Source: Amycolatopsis sp. cg9
GTDB taxonomy: Bacteria; Actinomycetota; Actinomycetes; Mycobacteriales; Pseudonocardiaceae
Assembly (NCBI RefSeq): GCF_041346945.1
Contig: NZ_CP166850.1
Coordinates: forward strand, 310,001 to 374,000
Reading direction: 5' to 3'
DNA: 64,000 bases
Shown here: in pieces, positions 50,014 through 58,559 of the stretch
How the letters are laid out: each line of letters starts with the position of its first letter
Position numbering within the stretch: the first letter of the stretch is position 1
Notes under the pieces: model-generated
Told to the model about the DNA's origin: nothing
The model's input: only the letters and a program-made list of their open reading frames with translations
Databases searched by the model: none
Translations under genes and position numbers: made by a program

Positions 50014-50032
50014 TATAGTACTAGTCAACTAG
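50014..50032. promoter_or_regulatory. promoter and operator of the GntR-ABC operon
   Basis: TATAGT (50014-50019) is a near-perfect -10 hexamer, followed at once by CTAGTCAACTAG (50021-50032), a palindrome with five-base arms that would cover the transcription start. The AT-rich patch stands out in this genome. YtrA-type GntR proteins bind such sites over their own promoters. Confidence 0.7.
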
Positions 50033-50048
50033 ATAAATGGAGTTGCCG

Positions 50049-50444
50049 ATGATCGAGTTCCACCTGGACGCGAGGTCCGGCTTGTCGCCGTACCAGCAGC
50101 TGGTCCAGCAGGTGCGGCACGCGTTGCGCCTCGGCCTGCTGAACGAGGGGGACCAGCTCCCGAAGGTCAAGGACGTGGTCGCTTCCCTCGCGATCAACCC
50201 GAACACCGTGCTGAAGGCCTACCGCGAGCTGGAGCACGACGGGCTCGTCTCGGCCCGGCCCGGGGTCGGCACGTTCGTCACCGCGACGCTGAACGGCGGT
50301 GCGTCGTTCGCCGTGCTCGGGCCGCTGCGGCAGGACTTGCGCCGCTGGCTGGGCAAGGCCCGCAAGGCCGGTCTCGACGAAGAGAGCATCGAGGCCCTGT
50401 TGATGTCCACGTTTCGCGACTCCGCCAGAGAGGACATAGCGTGA
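50049..50444 (+). CDS. GntR-family regulator (YtrA subfamily)
   Basis: A 131-residue short GntR protein: winged helix (SPYQQLVQQVRHALRLGLLNEGDQLPKVKDVVASLAINPNTVLKAYRELEHDGLV) with only a small C-terminal extension, as in the YtrA group that controls ABC exporters. ATG 50049 follows a GGAG (eight bases); an ATG at 50037 overlaps that site. Its stop overlaps the GTG of the ATPase gene. Confidence 0.92.
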   Translation: MIEFHLDARSGLSPYQQLVQQVRHALRLGLLNEGDQLPKVKDVVASLAINPNTVLKAYRELEHDGLVSARPGVGTFVTATLNGGASFAVLGPLRQDLRRWLGKARKAGLDEESIEALLMSTFRDSAREDIA

Positions 50445-51325
50445 GCGTCCTGCGTGCCCAGGGACTGGGCAAGAAGTACAAGCGCAACTGGGCGTTGTCC
50501 GGCTGCACCCTGGAAATCGAGCCCGGCCACGTGACCGGGCTGGTCGGCCCGAACGGGGCGGGCAAGTCGACGCTGCTGAACATCGCGTCCGGCATGCTCG
50601 AACCGACCACCGGCACGATCGAGGTGTGCGGCGGGGTGCCCGGCAGCGGGCCGGACCAGCTGGCGAAAGTCGGGTACGTCGCCCAGAACACTCCGGTCTA
50701 CGGCGGGCTGAGCATCGAAGACCACCTGCGGCTCGGCGCGCACCTCAACCCGCGGTGGGACACCTCGCTCGCCGAGAAGCGGATCGAGCGGCTGGGGCTC
50801 GACCCGAAGCAGCACGCCGGCAAGCTGTCCGGTGGTCAGCGCGCCCAGCTGGCGCTGACGATCGGCATCGCCAAGCGGCCCGAGCTGCTGCTGCTGCTCG
50901 ACGAACCGGTCGCCGCGCTGGATCCCTTGGCGCGGCGGGAGTTCCTGCAGGACCTGATGGAGGCGGTGGCCGAGCACGAGCTGTCCGTCGTGATGTCCTC
51001 GCACCTGGTCAACGACCTGGAACGGGTCTGCGACCACCTCATCGTGCTCGTCGATTCGCAGGTCCGGGTGATCGGCGAGGTCGAGGAACTGCTGGCCACG
51101 CACCACCGGCTCTCCGGGCCGCGGCGGGACGTCGAGACGCTGCCCGCGGACCAGCACGTCGTGTCCGCGAAGCACACCGACCGGCAGACCACGGTGCTCG
51201 TCCGCACCGAGGCGCCGATCCTGGATCCCGTGTGGACGGTCGCGCAGATCGGCCTCGAAGACCTCGTCCTCGAGTACATGAGCAACCCCGCCGCCGCCCG
51301 CCCCGCCCTGGAGGTCCTGCGATGA
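50441..51325 (+). CDS. ABC transporter ATP-binding protein
   Basis: A 294-residue ATPase: Walker A GPNGAGKST, signature LSGGQ, Walker B LLLLLDEP, H-loop SSHLVNDLE. A C-terminal part beyond 210 contacts the permease. Coupled to the GntR gene by GTGA and to the permease by ATGA. The set resembles exporters induced by cell-envelope-active compounds in Gram-positive bacteria; the cargo is unknown. Confidence 0.94.
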   Translation: MSVLRAQGLGKKYKRNWALSGCTLEIEPGHVTGLVGPNGAGKSTLLNIASGMLEPTTGTIEVCGGVPGSGPDQLAKVGYVAQNTPVYGGLSIEDHLRLGAHLNPRWDTSLAEKRIERLGLDPKQHAGKLSGGQRAQLALTIGIAKRPELLLLLDEPVAALDPLARREFLQDLMEAVAEHELSVVMSSHLVNDLERVCDHLIVLVDSQVRVIGEVEELLATHHRLSGPRRDVETLPADQHVVSAKHTDRQTTVLVRTEAPILDPVWTVAQIGLEDLVLEYMSNPAAARPALEVLR

Positions 51326-52305
51326 CCTGGCTGACCTGGCGCCAGTTCCGCGTCCCCGCGCTGTCCGTGTTCGCCGTGCTGCTCGTGATCGGCGTCGTGC
51401 TCGCGATCACCGGCCCGGAACTGGTCGGGCGCACGAACTTCTCCGACCAGGACACCCTCTTCGGCGGGACGATCCTGGTGCTCTACCTGCTGCCCGCCGC
51501 GATCGGCGTGTTCTGGGGCGTCCCGATGATCACGCGCGAGCTGGAGAGCGGCACGCACAGCCTGGTGTGGAACCAGACCGTCACGCGCAAGCGGTGGCTC
51601 ACCACCAAGCTCGGCTTCGGCCTGCTCGTCGCGATGGTCGCGGCCGGCCTGCTCGGCTGGGCGGTGTCCTGGTGGGCGAGCCCGATCGACGCGCTCGCGG
51701 CCTCGCAGACCGACCGCGGGATGCTCTCCCGCATCGCGCCGGTGGTGTTCGGCGCGCGCGGCATCGTGCCGATCGGGTACGCGGCGTTCGCCCTCGCGCT
51801 CGGCGTCGCGGTCGGGATGCTGCTGAAGCGGACGGTGGCCGCGATGGCCGTCACGCTCGTCGTGCTCGCCGCCGTGCTGCTCCTGGTGCCGAACTTCGTG
51901 CGGCCGTACCTGATCCCGCCGCAGACGATGACGGTCGCGATCGTCGGCGAGGACATCACGAACATCACCGGCGACGACACCCACGGGATACTGGAGATCG
52001 GCATGCGGAACCCGGCCGGCGCGTGGGTGCTGGCGAACGAAACCGTGGACGCGAACGGCAACGTGGCCAGCCCGCTGCCGGACTTCGTGCAGAGCTGCGC
52101 CCCGCGGCCGGGCCAGGGCCCGCCGGAGCGCGGCAGCATGGAGGCGTGCATGGCCCAGCTGGGGCAGCACGGCTACCAGCAGCGCCTGACCTACCAGCCC
52201 GGTTCCCGGTTCTGGCCGCTGCAGTGGCTCGAACTCGCGCTCTACCTCGCCATGACGGCCTTGCTCACCTGGTTCTGCTTCCGTCGCGTCCGCCACCTTT
52301 CCTGA
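51322..52305 (+). CDS. ABC transporter permease (ABC-2-like)
   Basis: A 327-residue membrane protein with about six helices (SVFAVLLVIGVVLAITG, LVLYLLPAAIGVFWGV, LLVAMVAAGLLGWAV, YAAFALALGVAVGMLL, MAVTLVVLAAVLLLV, LALYLAMTALLTWFCF) and a long external loop of about 120 residues before the last helix containing two Cys. It pairs with the ATPase encoded upstream. The hydrolase gene begins 19 bases later, possibly in the same transcript. Confidence 0.9.
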   Translation: MTWLTWRQFRVPALSVFAVLLVIGVVLAITGPELVGRTNFSDQDTLFGGTILVLYLLPAAIGVFWGVPMITRELESGTHSLVWNQTVTRKRWLTTKLGFGLLVAMVAAGLLGWAVSWWASPIDALAASQTDRGMLSRIAPVVFGARGIVPIGYAAFALALGVAVGMLLKRTVAAMAVTLVVLAAVLLLVPNFVRPYLIPPQTMTVAIVGEDITNITGDDTHGILEIGMRNPAGAWVLANETVDANGNVASPLPDFVQSCAPRPGQGPPERGSMEACMAQLGQHGYQQRLTYQPGSRFWPLQWLELALYLAMTALLTWFCFRRVRHLS

Positions 52306-52324
52306 CCCGGTTCCTGGGGGAATC

Positions 52325-53434
52325 ATGCGCACTCTCGCGGTAGCCACCGCATTGACCCTGACGCTGTCCGCCGCGCCCGCCTCGGCGAGCACGACGCCGT
52401 ACCTGCCCCGCCCGACCGGCCACGAGCCCGTCGGCGTCAGCACACTGTCCGTTGTGGACCGTTCGCGGCCCGACCCGTGGGTGCCGTCGGTGCCCTACCG
52501 GGAACTGATGGTCTCCCTGTTCTACCCCGCGACGTCGGCGAACGGCCCGACCAAGCAGTACATGACGCCGCTGGAGTCCGAGCGCAACCTCGAACGGGAG
52601 AACATCCCGGGGCTGCCGCTGGACGTCATGAGCACGGTCCGGACGAACGCCGTCGTCGACGCGAAACCGGCCGGGCGGTGGCACGGCCTGCCGCTCGTCG
52701 TGCTGTCCCCGGGCTGGACCCAGCCCCGCGCGACGCTCACCGCGCTGGCCGAAGACCTCGCCAGCCGCGGGTACGCCGTGGCGGCGATCGACCACACCTA
52801 CGAAAACCGCGCGACCACCTTCCCCGACGGCCACGTCACCGGCTGCGCCGCCTGCGAAGTCGACGACCAGCCGGGGTTCTGGGAGAAGTTCGCGCAGGTC
52901 CGGTCGAAGGACGTGTCGTTCGTGCTCGACTCGTTGCTGCGCTCGAAGAAGTGGGGCGCGCTCATCGACCCCGCGCGGATCGGCATGACCGGGCACTCGG
53001 CGGGTGGCGCGATCGCGACGCAGGCGATGCTGGCCGACGCGCGGATCCGCGCCGGGGCCGACATCGACGGCAGCATCCACGTGCCGCTGCCGCCGTCCGG
53101 CCTGTCGCGGCCGTTCCTGTTCCTCGGCAGCATGGACAACTACACTCCGGGGCAGCAGGGCCCGTACGACGACTGGGAAACCGACTGGACCCACCTCACC
53201 GGGTGGAAGCGCTGGCTCATGGTGTCCGGCACGGTGCACCAGTCGTTCACCGACCTCGGGGTGCTCGCCGCGCAGCTGGGCGTGGACCTCGGCGCGTCGA
53301 TCGACGCGAACCGCGCCCTGGCCGTCACCCGGACCTACGTAAGCGCTTTCTTCGACCAGCACCTGCGCTGCCGCCCGCAGCCGCTGCTGGCCGCGCCCTC
53401 GCCGGCCTACCCGGAAGTGACGTTCATCGGATGA
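52325..53434 (+). CDS. secreted alpha/beta hydrolase (PAF-acetylhydrolase-like)
   Basis: A 369-residue exported hydrolase: signal peptide 1-22, core VVLSPGWTQPRATL (oxyanion), YAVAAIDHTYEN, nucleophile elbow MTGHSAGGA (Ser) and GTVHQSFTD (His). It resembles isoform II PAF acetylhydrolase/chlorophyllase-like lipases. GGGGGA precedes the ATG. Its TGA overlaps the ATG of the next gene, which encodes two further copies of the same domain, so this is the first of three tandem copies. Confidence 0.9.
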   Translation: MRTLAVATALTLTLSAAPASASTTPYLPRPTGHEPVGVSTLSVVDRSRPDPWVPSVPYRELMVSLFYPATSANGPTKQYMTPLESERNLERENIPGLPLDVMSTVRTNAVVDAKPAGRWHGLPLVVLSPGWTQPRATLTALAEDLASRGYAVAAIDHTYENRATTFPDGHVTGCAACEVDDQPGFWEKFAQVRSKDVSFVLDSLLRSKKWGALIDPARIGMTGHSAGGAIATQAMLADARIRAGADIDGSIHVPLPPSGLSRPFLFLGSMDNYTPGQQGPYDDWETDWTHLTGWKRWLMVSGTVHQSFTDLGVLAAQLGVDLGASIDANRALAVTRTYVSAFFDQHLRCRPQPLLAAPSPAYPEVTFIG

Positions 53435-55326
53435 AGAAGACGATCCTCATGACCGTCATCGCACTCGCGGTCACCCTGGCCGCGCCCGCCGCCTCGGCCG
53501 AACCGGCGCTCGCGCTGGCGAAGCCGACCGGCGACCGGCCGGTGGGCACGGCTTCCCTGCCCTCGGCCGACCTCTACTACCCGGCGGCCTCGGCGCGAGG
53601 CGCGCGGAAGCGGTTCATGACCGAAGCGGAGGCGAAAGCCGCCCTCGACGAAGCCGGGATCACCACGATCCGGCCGTCGGTGCTCACCACGGTCCGCACC
53701 GACGCCTTCGTCGACGCGCGCCCGGCCGGGCAGCACCTGCCGTTGGTCGTCCTGTCCGCCGGCGCCGAACTGACGTCGCTCGCCGAAGACCTGGCGAGCC
53801 ACGGCACCGCGGTCGTCGTGGTGGCCCGCGGCGCGGACGTCCCGTCGGTGCTGGACGCGCTGCTCCGCTCGAAGTGGGCGGCGCTGATCGACCCGGCCCG
53901 GATCGGACTGGCCGGCGGCGCGAACACGATCGACGCCGTGGCAGCCGATCCGCGGCTCAAGGCCGGCCTCGACCTCGACGGCACGCCGACCGGCTCGCCG
54001 TCCCGGCTCGACCGGCCGTTCCTCTTCCTGGGCACGGAAGCGCGGCAACCGGACTGGAACCGGCTGACGGGCTGGAAGCGCTCGCTCGTCGTGGCCGGGA
54101 CGGCGCACCCGTCGTTCACCGACCTCGGCCTCGTCGGCGAACAGCTCGGCCTCGACTTCGGCGCGACGACACCGGCCGCGCGCGGTCAGGCCGTCACCGC
54201 GGCGTACGTCCGGGCGTTCTTCGACGAGCACCTGCGCGGCGAACCCCAGCCGGTGCTGGCCCAGCCGTCCGCGCGGTACCCGGAGGTCGGCTTCGCCCGG
54301 ACGTCGACGCCGTACCTGCCCGCGCCGACCGGGGACCGGCCGGTGGGCAGCACGTCGGTGTACCTCAAGGACACTTCGCGGCCCGACCCGTGGGTGCCGT
54401 CGGTGCCCTACCGCGAGCTGATGGTGACGCTGTTCTACCCGGCGGCGTCACCGGACGGCCCGAAGACGCGGTACCTGACGCCGGAAGAGTCCGCGGCCCT
54501 GCTGACGGGCAGTGGCCTGGACGTGCCGCCGGACCTGCTCACGACGATGGTGACGAACTCGGTGGCCGACGCCCGGCCGGGTGGCCGGAACCTGCCGCTG
54601 GTCGTCCTGTCGCCCGGCTACACCAAGCCGCGCGCCACGCTCTCCGCGCTCGCCGAGGACCTGGCGAGCCACGGGTACGCGGTCGCCGTGGTCGGCCACA
54701 CCTACGAAAACAGCGGGCAGAGCATGCCCGGCGGACGGTTCGCGGGGTGCGCGTCGTGCGAAGTGCCGCACGACAGCGCTTTCTGGCGGAAGCTGGTGCT
54801 CGGCCGGGCCGCCGACGTGTCGTTCGTGCTGGACTCGCTGACGCGCTCGAAGTGGGGGTCGCTGATCGACGCGTCCCGGATCGGCATGGCCGGGCACTCC
54901 GTCGGCGGTGCCGGCGCGCTGCCCACGATGGTCGCCGACGCGCGGGTCAAGGCCGGGATGGACATCGACGGCACCACCGAGGTCCCGCTCACCGCGCCCG
55001 GCCTGGACCGGCCGTTCATGTTCGTGAGCCACCAGCTCGCGGCCACCGCGTGCGCGCCGGGCAACGAGCCGTGGGAGCGGGACTGGGCGCAGCTGACCGG
55101 CTGGAAGCGCTGGGCGGAGGTGGCGGGCACGCAGCACGCGTCCTTCACCGACGTCGGCCTGGTGGCGGACGAGTTCGGGGTCGACATGGGCGCCACCACG
55201 GGCGGCCGGCGCACGCAGGCCATCACCCGGGCCTACGTCGGCGCCTTCTTCGACCAGCACCTGCGGGGCGTGCCGCGGGCGGTGCTCGACCGGCCGGGGT
55301 TCCCGGAAGTTTCCTTCTGTCACTGA
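53431..55326 (+). CDS. fusion of a degenerate and an intact copy of the same secreted hydrolase
   Basis: A 631-residue exported protein. Signal peptide 1-23. Domain 1 (about 24-288) is a shortened copy of the hydrolase at 52325: the N-terminal PDPWVPSVPYREL and the HTYEN segments are missing and the nucleophile elbow reads LAGGANTID instead of GHSxGG, so the Ser is lost although GTAHPSFTD is kept. Domain 2 (about 290-631) is full length with MAGHSVGGAG (Ser) and GTQHASFTD (His). No linker or stop separates them. This looks like a gene fusion after tandem duplication, leaving a pseudoenzyme domain that may bind ligand or fold with its partner. Coupled to the upstream gene by ATGA. Confidence 0.88.
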   Translation: MKKTILMTVIALAVTLAAPAASAEPALALAKPTGDRPVGTASLPSADLYYPAASARGARKRFMTEAEAKAALDEAGITTIRPSVLTTVRTDAFVDARPAGQHLPLVVLSAGAELTSLAEDLASHGTAVVVVARGADVPSVLDALLRSKWAALIDPARIGLAGGANTIDAVAADPRLKAGLDLDGTPTGSPSRLDRPFLFLGTEARQPDWNRLTGWKRSLVVAGTAHPSFTDLGLVGEQLGLDFGATTPAARGQAVTAAYVRAFFDEHLRGEPQPVLAQPSARYPEVGFARTSTPYLPAPTGDRPVGSTSVYLKDTSRPDPWVPSVPYRELMVTLFYPAASPDGPKTRYLTPEESAALLTGSGLDVPPDLLTTMVTNSVADARPGGRNLPLVVLSPGYTKPRATLSALAEDLASHGYAVAVVGHTYENSGQSMPGGRFAGCASCEVPHDSAFWRKLVLGRAADVSFVLDSLTRSKWGSLIDASRIGMAGHSVGGAGALPTMVADARVKAGMDIDGTTEVPLTAPGLDRPFMFVSHQLAATACAPGNEPWERDWAQLTGWKRWAEVAGTQHASFTDVGLVADEFGVDMGATTGGRRTQAITRAYVGAFFDQHLRGVPRAVLDRPGFPEVSFCH

Positions 55327-55389
55327 AGGAACCGGCGGAAGCGGCATCGCCCGGGGGGATGCCGCTTCCGCCGCCGGCACCGCCCGGAC

Positions 55390-55442
55390 GTCATGAAAGG
55401 GTCGTTCACCTCGCCGGACGACGTGAACGACCCTTTCATGAC
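55390..55442. terminator. long family C hairpin between convergent genes
   Basis: Left arm 55390-55409 (GTCATGAAAGGGTCGTTCAC), 13-base loop, right arm 55423-55442, perfectly complementary over 20 bases. It lies between the stops of the hydrolase fusion and the ferritin gene, so it can serve both strands. Its core is the family C repeat sequence in opposite orientations. Confidence 0.85.
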
Positions 55443-55476
55443 CTTGGTCGCCGGGGTTCCGGCGAGCCGGGGCGGG

Positions 55477-56013
55477 TCAGAGCTTGCCGCCGGCCACCGG
55501 TGGCATGTCCGGCGCGTCCTCGACCTCCGTCGCCGACTCGCGGTACAGGTGGTTTTCGACCTCGAACAGGTTGTCGCCCGCCCGCTCGACGACCGTCAGC
55601 AGCGTCGTCATCTGGGCGACCTCCTCGACCTGCTCCTTGAGGAACCAGCCCATGAACTGCTCGCCGAGGTAGTCCTCCTCGGCGCGCGCGGCCTTCGCCA
55701 TCGCCTCGATGTCCGCGGTGACCGCGCGTTCCTGCTCCAGGGCCAGCTCGATCACCTCGTGCACGCTCGAGAAGTCGTTCCGGACGTCGCCGGTGCCGGG
55801 GATCGCCACCGGGTGGTCGCGGTCGAGCAGGTACCGCACCATCGCCAGCGCGTGGTTCCGCTCCTCGATCGCCTGCCGGTAGAAGCGCTTGGCCAGTCGC
55901 GGCAGGTCACGGGCGTCCAGCCAGACGGCGAGCGCGGTGTACTGCTGGGCGGCGGTGAACTCGCGGCGGATCTGGGTCTGCAGCAGTCCGGCGAACTTCT
56001 GGGTCTTGGCCAT
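55477..56013 (-). CDS. ferritin
   Basis: A 178-residue ferritin of the bacterial non-heme (BfrB/FtnA) type: four-helix bundle with ferroxidase residues in REFTAAQQYTALAVWLD (Glu), AIEERNHAL (Glu-x-x-His) and later Glu/Gln positions (LEQERAV, WFLKEQVEE). The C-terminal tail ATEVEDAPDMPPVAGGKL is long, as in mycobacterial BfrB. Stores iron in the cytosol. ATG follows a GTGGGG. Confidence 0.93.
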   Translation of the reverse strand: MAKTQKFAGLLQTQIRREFTAAQQYTALAVWLDARDLPRLAKRFYRQAIEERNHALAMVRYLLDRDHPVAIPGTGDVRNDFSSVHEVIELALEQERAVTADIEAMAKAARAEEDYLGEQFMGWFLKEQVEEVAQMTTLLTVVERAGDNLFEVENHLYRESATEVEDAPDMPPVAGGKL

Positions 56014-56048
56014 GCCCCACAAGGTACGACGGACCGGGGGCCCGGATC

Positions 56049-56054
56049 TACGAT
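56049..56054 (+). promoter_or_regulatory. -10 element of a probable leaderless SDR transcript
   Basis: TACGAT, a good actinobacterial -10 hexamer, ends seven bases before the GTG at 56062. There is no ribosome site, so transcription probably starts at the start codon. Confidence 0.55.
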
Positions 56055-56061
56055 CGGTGCG

Positions 56062-56820
56062 GTGACCAGCACACCCGACCTCTCCGGCACGATCACCTGC
56101 GTCACCGGCGCGGCCGGCGGCATCGGGCGCGGGATCGCGCTCCGGTTCGCCGCGGCGGGCAGCGCGGTGGCCGTGCACCACCGGCGTCCCGGCGCCGCCG
56201 ACGCCGTCGTCGAAGCGATCGAAGCCGCCGGCGGGCGGGCCCGCGCGTTCGCCGCCGAACTCACCGACGACGCCGCCTGCCACGCCTTGCTCGACGCCGT
56301 CGCGGAGTGGGGCGGGCGGCTCGACGCGCTGGTCAACAACGCCGGCGTCCAGCCGGTCGAGCCCCTCGAAGACCTCACGGCCGAGCGCTGGCGGGCGATG
56401 CTGGACGCGACCCTGACCAGCGCGTTCTCCTGCACCCAGGCCGCGGCCCGGCTGCTGGGCGACGGTGGCAGCGTCACGCACGTCGCCTCGATCGAGGCCC
56501 GGCAGCCCGCCCCGGGGCACGTCCACTACAGCTCGGCGAAGGCGGCGCTGGTCATGCACGCGCGCGGCGCGGCGCTGGAGTACGGGCCGCGCGGGATCCG
56601 CGTCAACACGGTGTCCCCCGGCCTGATCGACCGGCCCGGTCTCGCGCGGGACTGGCCGGACGGCGTCGGCCGGTGGCACCGCGCCGCGCCACTGGGCCGC
56701 CTGGGCACCCCGGCCGACGTCGGCAACGCGTGCGTCTTCCTGGCGTCCCCGCTGGCGTCCTTCGTCACCGGGCACGACCTCGTCGTCGACGGCGGCGTCA
56801 CCGCCCGGCCCACCTGGTAA
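56062..56820 (+). CDS. short-chain dehydrogenase/reductase
   Basis: A 252-residue classical SDR: cofactor motif TGAAGGIGRGI, NNAGV, catalytic Tyr-Lys in YSSAK with the Ser contributed by VASIEA, and C-terminal VDGGVTARP. In the cofactor region VAVHHRR suggests NADP preference. GTG start, probably leaderless. The acyl thioesterase gene follows on the same strand 31 bases later but with its own operator. Substrate unknown. Confidence 0.92.
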   Translation: MTSTPDLSGTITCVTGAAGGIGRGIALRFAAAGSAVAVHHRRPGAADAVVEAIEAAGGRARAFAAELTDDAACHALLDAVAEWGGRLDALVNNAGVQPVEPLEDLTAERWRAMLDATLTSAFSCTQAAARLLGDGGSVTHVASIEARQPAPGHVHYSSAKAALVMHARGAALEYGPRGIRVNTVSPGLIDRPGLARDWPDGVGRWHRAAPLGRLGTPADVGNACVFLASPLASFVTGHDLVVDGGVTARPTW

Positions 56821-56822
56821 CG

Positions 56823-56836
56823 TGAAACACGTTCTA
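56823..56836. promoter_or_regulatory. KstR-like operator upstream of the thioesterase gene
   Basis: TGAAACACGTTCTA fits the KstR consensus TnnAACnnGTTnnA at every fixed position. KstR is the TetR repressor of sterol catabolism in actinobacteria. The site lies 15 bases before the thioesterase start and just after the SDR stop. Confidence 0.6.
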
Positions 56837-56851
56837 GTTTCTGGGGGTGCG

Positions 56852-57472
56852 ATGACCTTCCCGGTGGTCGACGGCGTTCCACCCGGGCGTGCCCTGCTCG
56901 GCACCCGGATCCGCGAGCTGATCGAAGCCTCGGTGCGCGTGCGCGACGACGACGAAGCCGGCCTGGCCGCGGCCGCGCGGCGGGTCGAAGCGGTGACCGC
57001 GGCCCTGCGGGCGGCCGGCGAGGCTCCGCCGTTGCTGCTGGCCGCCCTCGAGGGTGGCGGGCACCTGAGCGTCAACAATCCCCTGGAAGGGCCCGGGAAC
57101 CCGCTGGCACCGCCGCTGTCGTGGGTGGCGGTCGGCCCGGACTCGGTGCGGGCCGAGGTGCTGCTCGGCGCCGCGCACGAGGGCCCGCCGGGCCGCGTCC
57201 ACGGCGGCTGGGTGGCGGCGGTCCTCGACCACGTCCTGGGCCGCGCCACGGCCGCGGCGGGCTACCCGGGGATGACGGCGTCGCTGACGGTCGACTACCA
57301 CCGGGGCACGCCGTACGCGGTCCCGCTCGTCGCCGAGGGGCGGCTGGTCCGCCGTGACGGGCGGAAGCTGCACGCCTCGGGCACGCTGCGGGCGGGCGAC
57401 GAGGTCTGCGCGACCGCGACGGCGATCCTGGTGCACTTCAGCGCGGACCGGTTCCCGGTGCCCACGGACTGA
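56852..57472 (+). CDS. hotdog-fold acyl-CoA thioesterase (PaaI-like)
   Basis: A 206-residue protein: a helical N-terminal region (1-95), then the hotdog domain with NNPLEGPGNPLAPP, HEGPPGRVHGGWVAAVLDHVLG (the HGG helix) and TASLTVDYHRGTP. It should hydrolyse acyl-CoA thioesters. ATG 56852 follows GGGGGTG; the earlier GTG/ATG at 56822 would overlap the KstR-like site. If that operator works, the enzyme may serve sterol or side-chain catabolism. Confidence 0.87.
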   Translation: MTFPVVDGVPPGRALLGTRIRELIEASVRVRDDDEAGLAAAARRVEAVTAALRAAGEAPPLLLAALEGGGHLSVNNPLEGPGNPLAPPLSWVAVGPDSVRAEVLLGAAHEGPPGRVHGGWVAAVLDHVLGRATAAAGYPGMTASLTVDYHRGTPYAVPLVAEGRLVRRDGRKLHASGTLRAGDEVCATATAILVHFSADRFPVPTD

Positions 57473-57515
57473 CCCGGCCCGGGCAGCCGGCGCTGTCACC
57501 CGCCCGGCCCGCGCC

Positions 57516-57575
57516 GAGGTCGCGAATGACTCATTCGGGACCCCAGAGGCCGCGAATGACTCATTCGCGACCCCT
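57516..57575. repeat. family B repeat, two units
   Basis: Units at 57516-57545 and 57546-57575; the second closes with GCGAATGACTCATTCGCGACC. It starts 43 bases after the thioesterase stop. Confidence 0.9.
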
Positions 57576-57713
57576 ACCCCGGCGGGCCGGCGGGCAGGCG
57601 GGCCGGCCGAGCCGGCCGAGCCGGCCGAGCCGGCGGGCCAGCGGGCCAGCGGGCCAGCGGGCCGGCCGACCTCACTCGCCGCGGATCGCCGCCCGCCCAC
57701 CGACCCGTCCCGG
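57576..57713. repeat. short GC microrepeats between family B pairs
   Basis: CCGGCCGAG repeated at about 57601-57630 and CGGGCCAG repeated at about 57635-57660. No gene is seen; open frames reflect GC content only. Confidence 0.7.
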
Positions 57714-57773
57714 CGGTCGCGAATGACTCATTCGGGACGCCCAATGCCGCGAATGAGTCATTCGCGACCCCCG
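57714..57773. repeat. family B repeat, two units
   Basis: Units at about 57714-57743 and 57744-57773; the second carries the palindromic GCGAATGAGTCATTCGCGACC. It ends ten bases before the MHYT gene stop, between convergent genes. Confidence 0.9.
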
Positions 57774-57782
57774 CCGGACCGC

Positions 57783-58547
57783 TCAGGAGCCGACCGTCGT
57801 GTGCCGGGGTGCCGCCGAGCTCGACGTCGCCATCAGCACCGCGCAGATCGGGACCGCCATCGCCAGCGCCGCCAGCACGAACACCGGGAACAGGAACGAG
57901 AACACCTCCGTGCCGGCCGGGTCCGGGGCCGCCGGGTCGAGGTGGAGGCGGACCGCCGCCATGCCCGTGTAGTGCATGCCCGTCACCGCCGCGCCCATCA
58001 CCAGGCCCGCCGCCAGGCGGGGCAGCAGCTTGTCGAGGCCGACCGTGAACCACAGGGCCGCCGTGGCCGCGACCACCGCGACGACCACCGACAGCACCAC
58101 CAGCGTCGGGTCGTAGCCGATCGTGCCCTTGACCTGCACCGCCCACATGCCGGTGTAATGCATCACCGCCACCGCGAGCCCGGTCAGCAGGCCGCCCAGC
58201 AGCAGGCGGCGCCAGGCGAACCGGTTGCGGACGCCGAACACCAGCAGGCCGCAGAACACCGCCGCCACCGAAAGGATCGCCGACACCGCCGTGCGGAGGA
58301 TGTCGTAGCGCACCGGGAGACCCGGTGTCGAAAAGCCGAGCATCGCGATGAAGTGCATGACCCAGATGCCGACGCCGCCGATGGACAGCGCCGCGAGCCC
58401 CAGCCACGTCAGCCGGGCCCGCGGGTTGTCGGTGGACCGCGCCTGCAGCGTGCAGGCGAGCCCGAGGGCGCACCCCACCACCGAGGTCAGGTAGGCGAGC
58501 ACCACGAGCCAGTGCCCCATTGCGAAGTCGTCGTGGTCCATGGGCAT
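57783..58547 (-). CDS. MHYT-domain integral membrane sensor-like protein
   Basis: A 254-residue protein with about seven membrane helices. Three MHYT motifs are visible: WVMHFIAMLGF, AVMHYTGMWAV and TGMHYTGMAAV, each Met-His-x-x-x-Met near the outer face; in the model for this family they bind copper and sense O2, CO or NO. There is no attached output domain (no GGDEF, EAL or kinase). GGAG precedes the ATG, 12 bases after the CvnD stop, so it is the last gene of the conservon operon. Confidence 0.92.
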   Translation of the reverse strand: MPMDHDDFAMGHWLVVLAYLTSVVGCALGLACTLQARSTDNPRARLTWLGLAALSIGGVGIWVMHFIAMLGFSTPGLPVRYDILRTAVSAILSVAAVFCGLLVFGVRNRFAWRRLLLGGLLTGLAVAVMHYTGMWAVQVKGTIGYDPTLVVLSVVVAVVAATAALWFTVGLDKLLPRLAAGLVMGAAVTGMHYTGMAAVRLHLDPAAPDPAGTEVFSFLFPVFVLAALAMAVPICAVLMATSSSAAPRHTTVGS

Positions 58548-58559
58548 TTCGGGCTCCTG

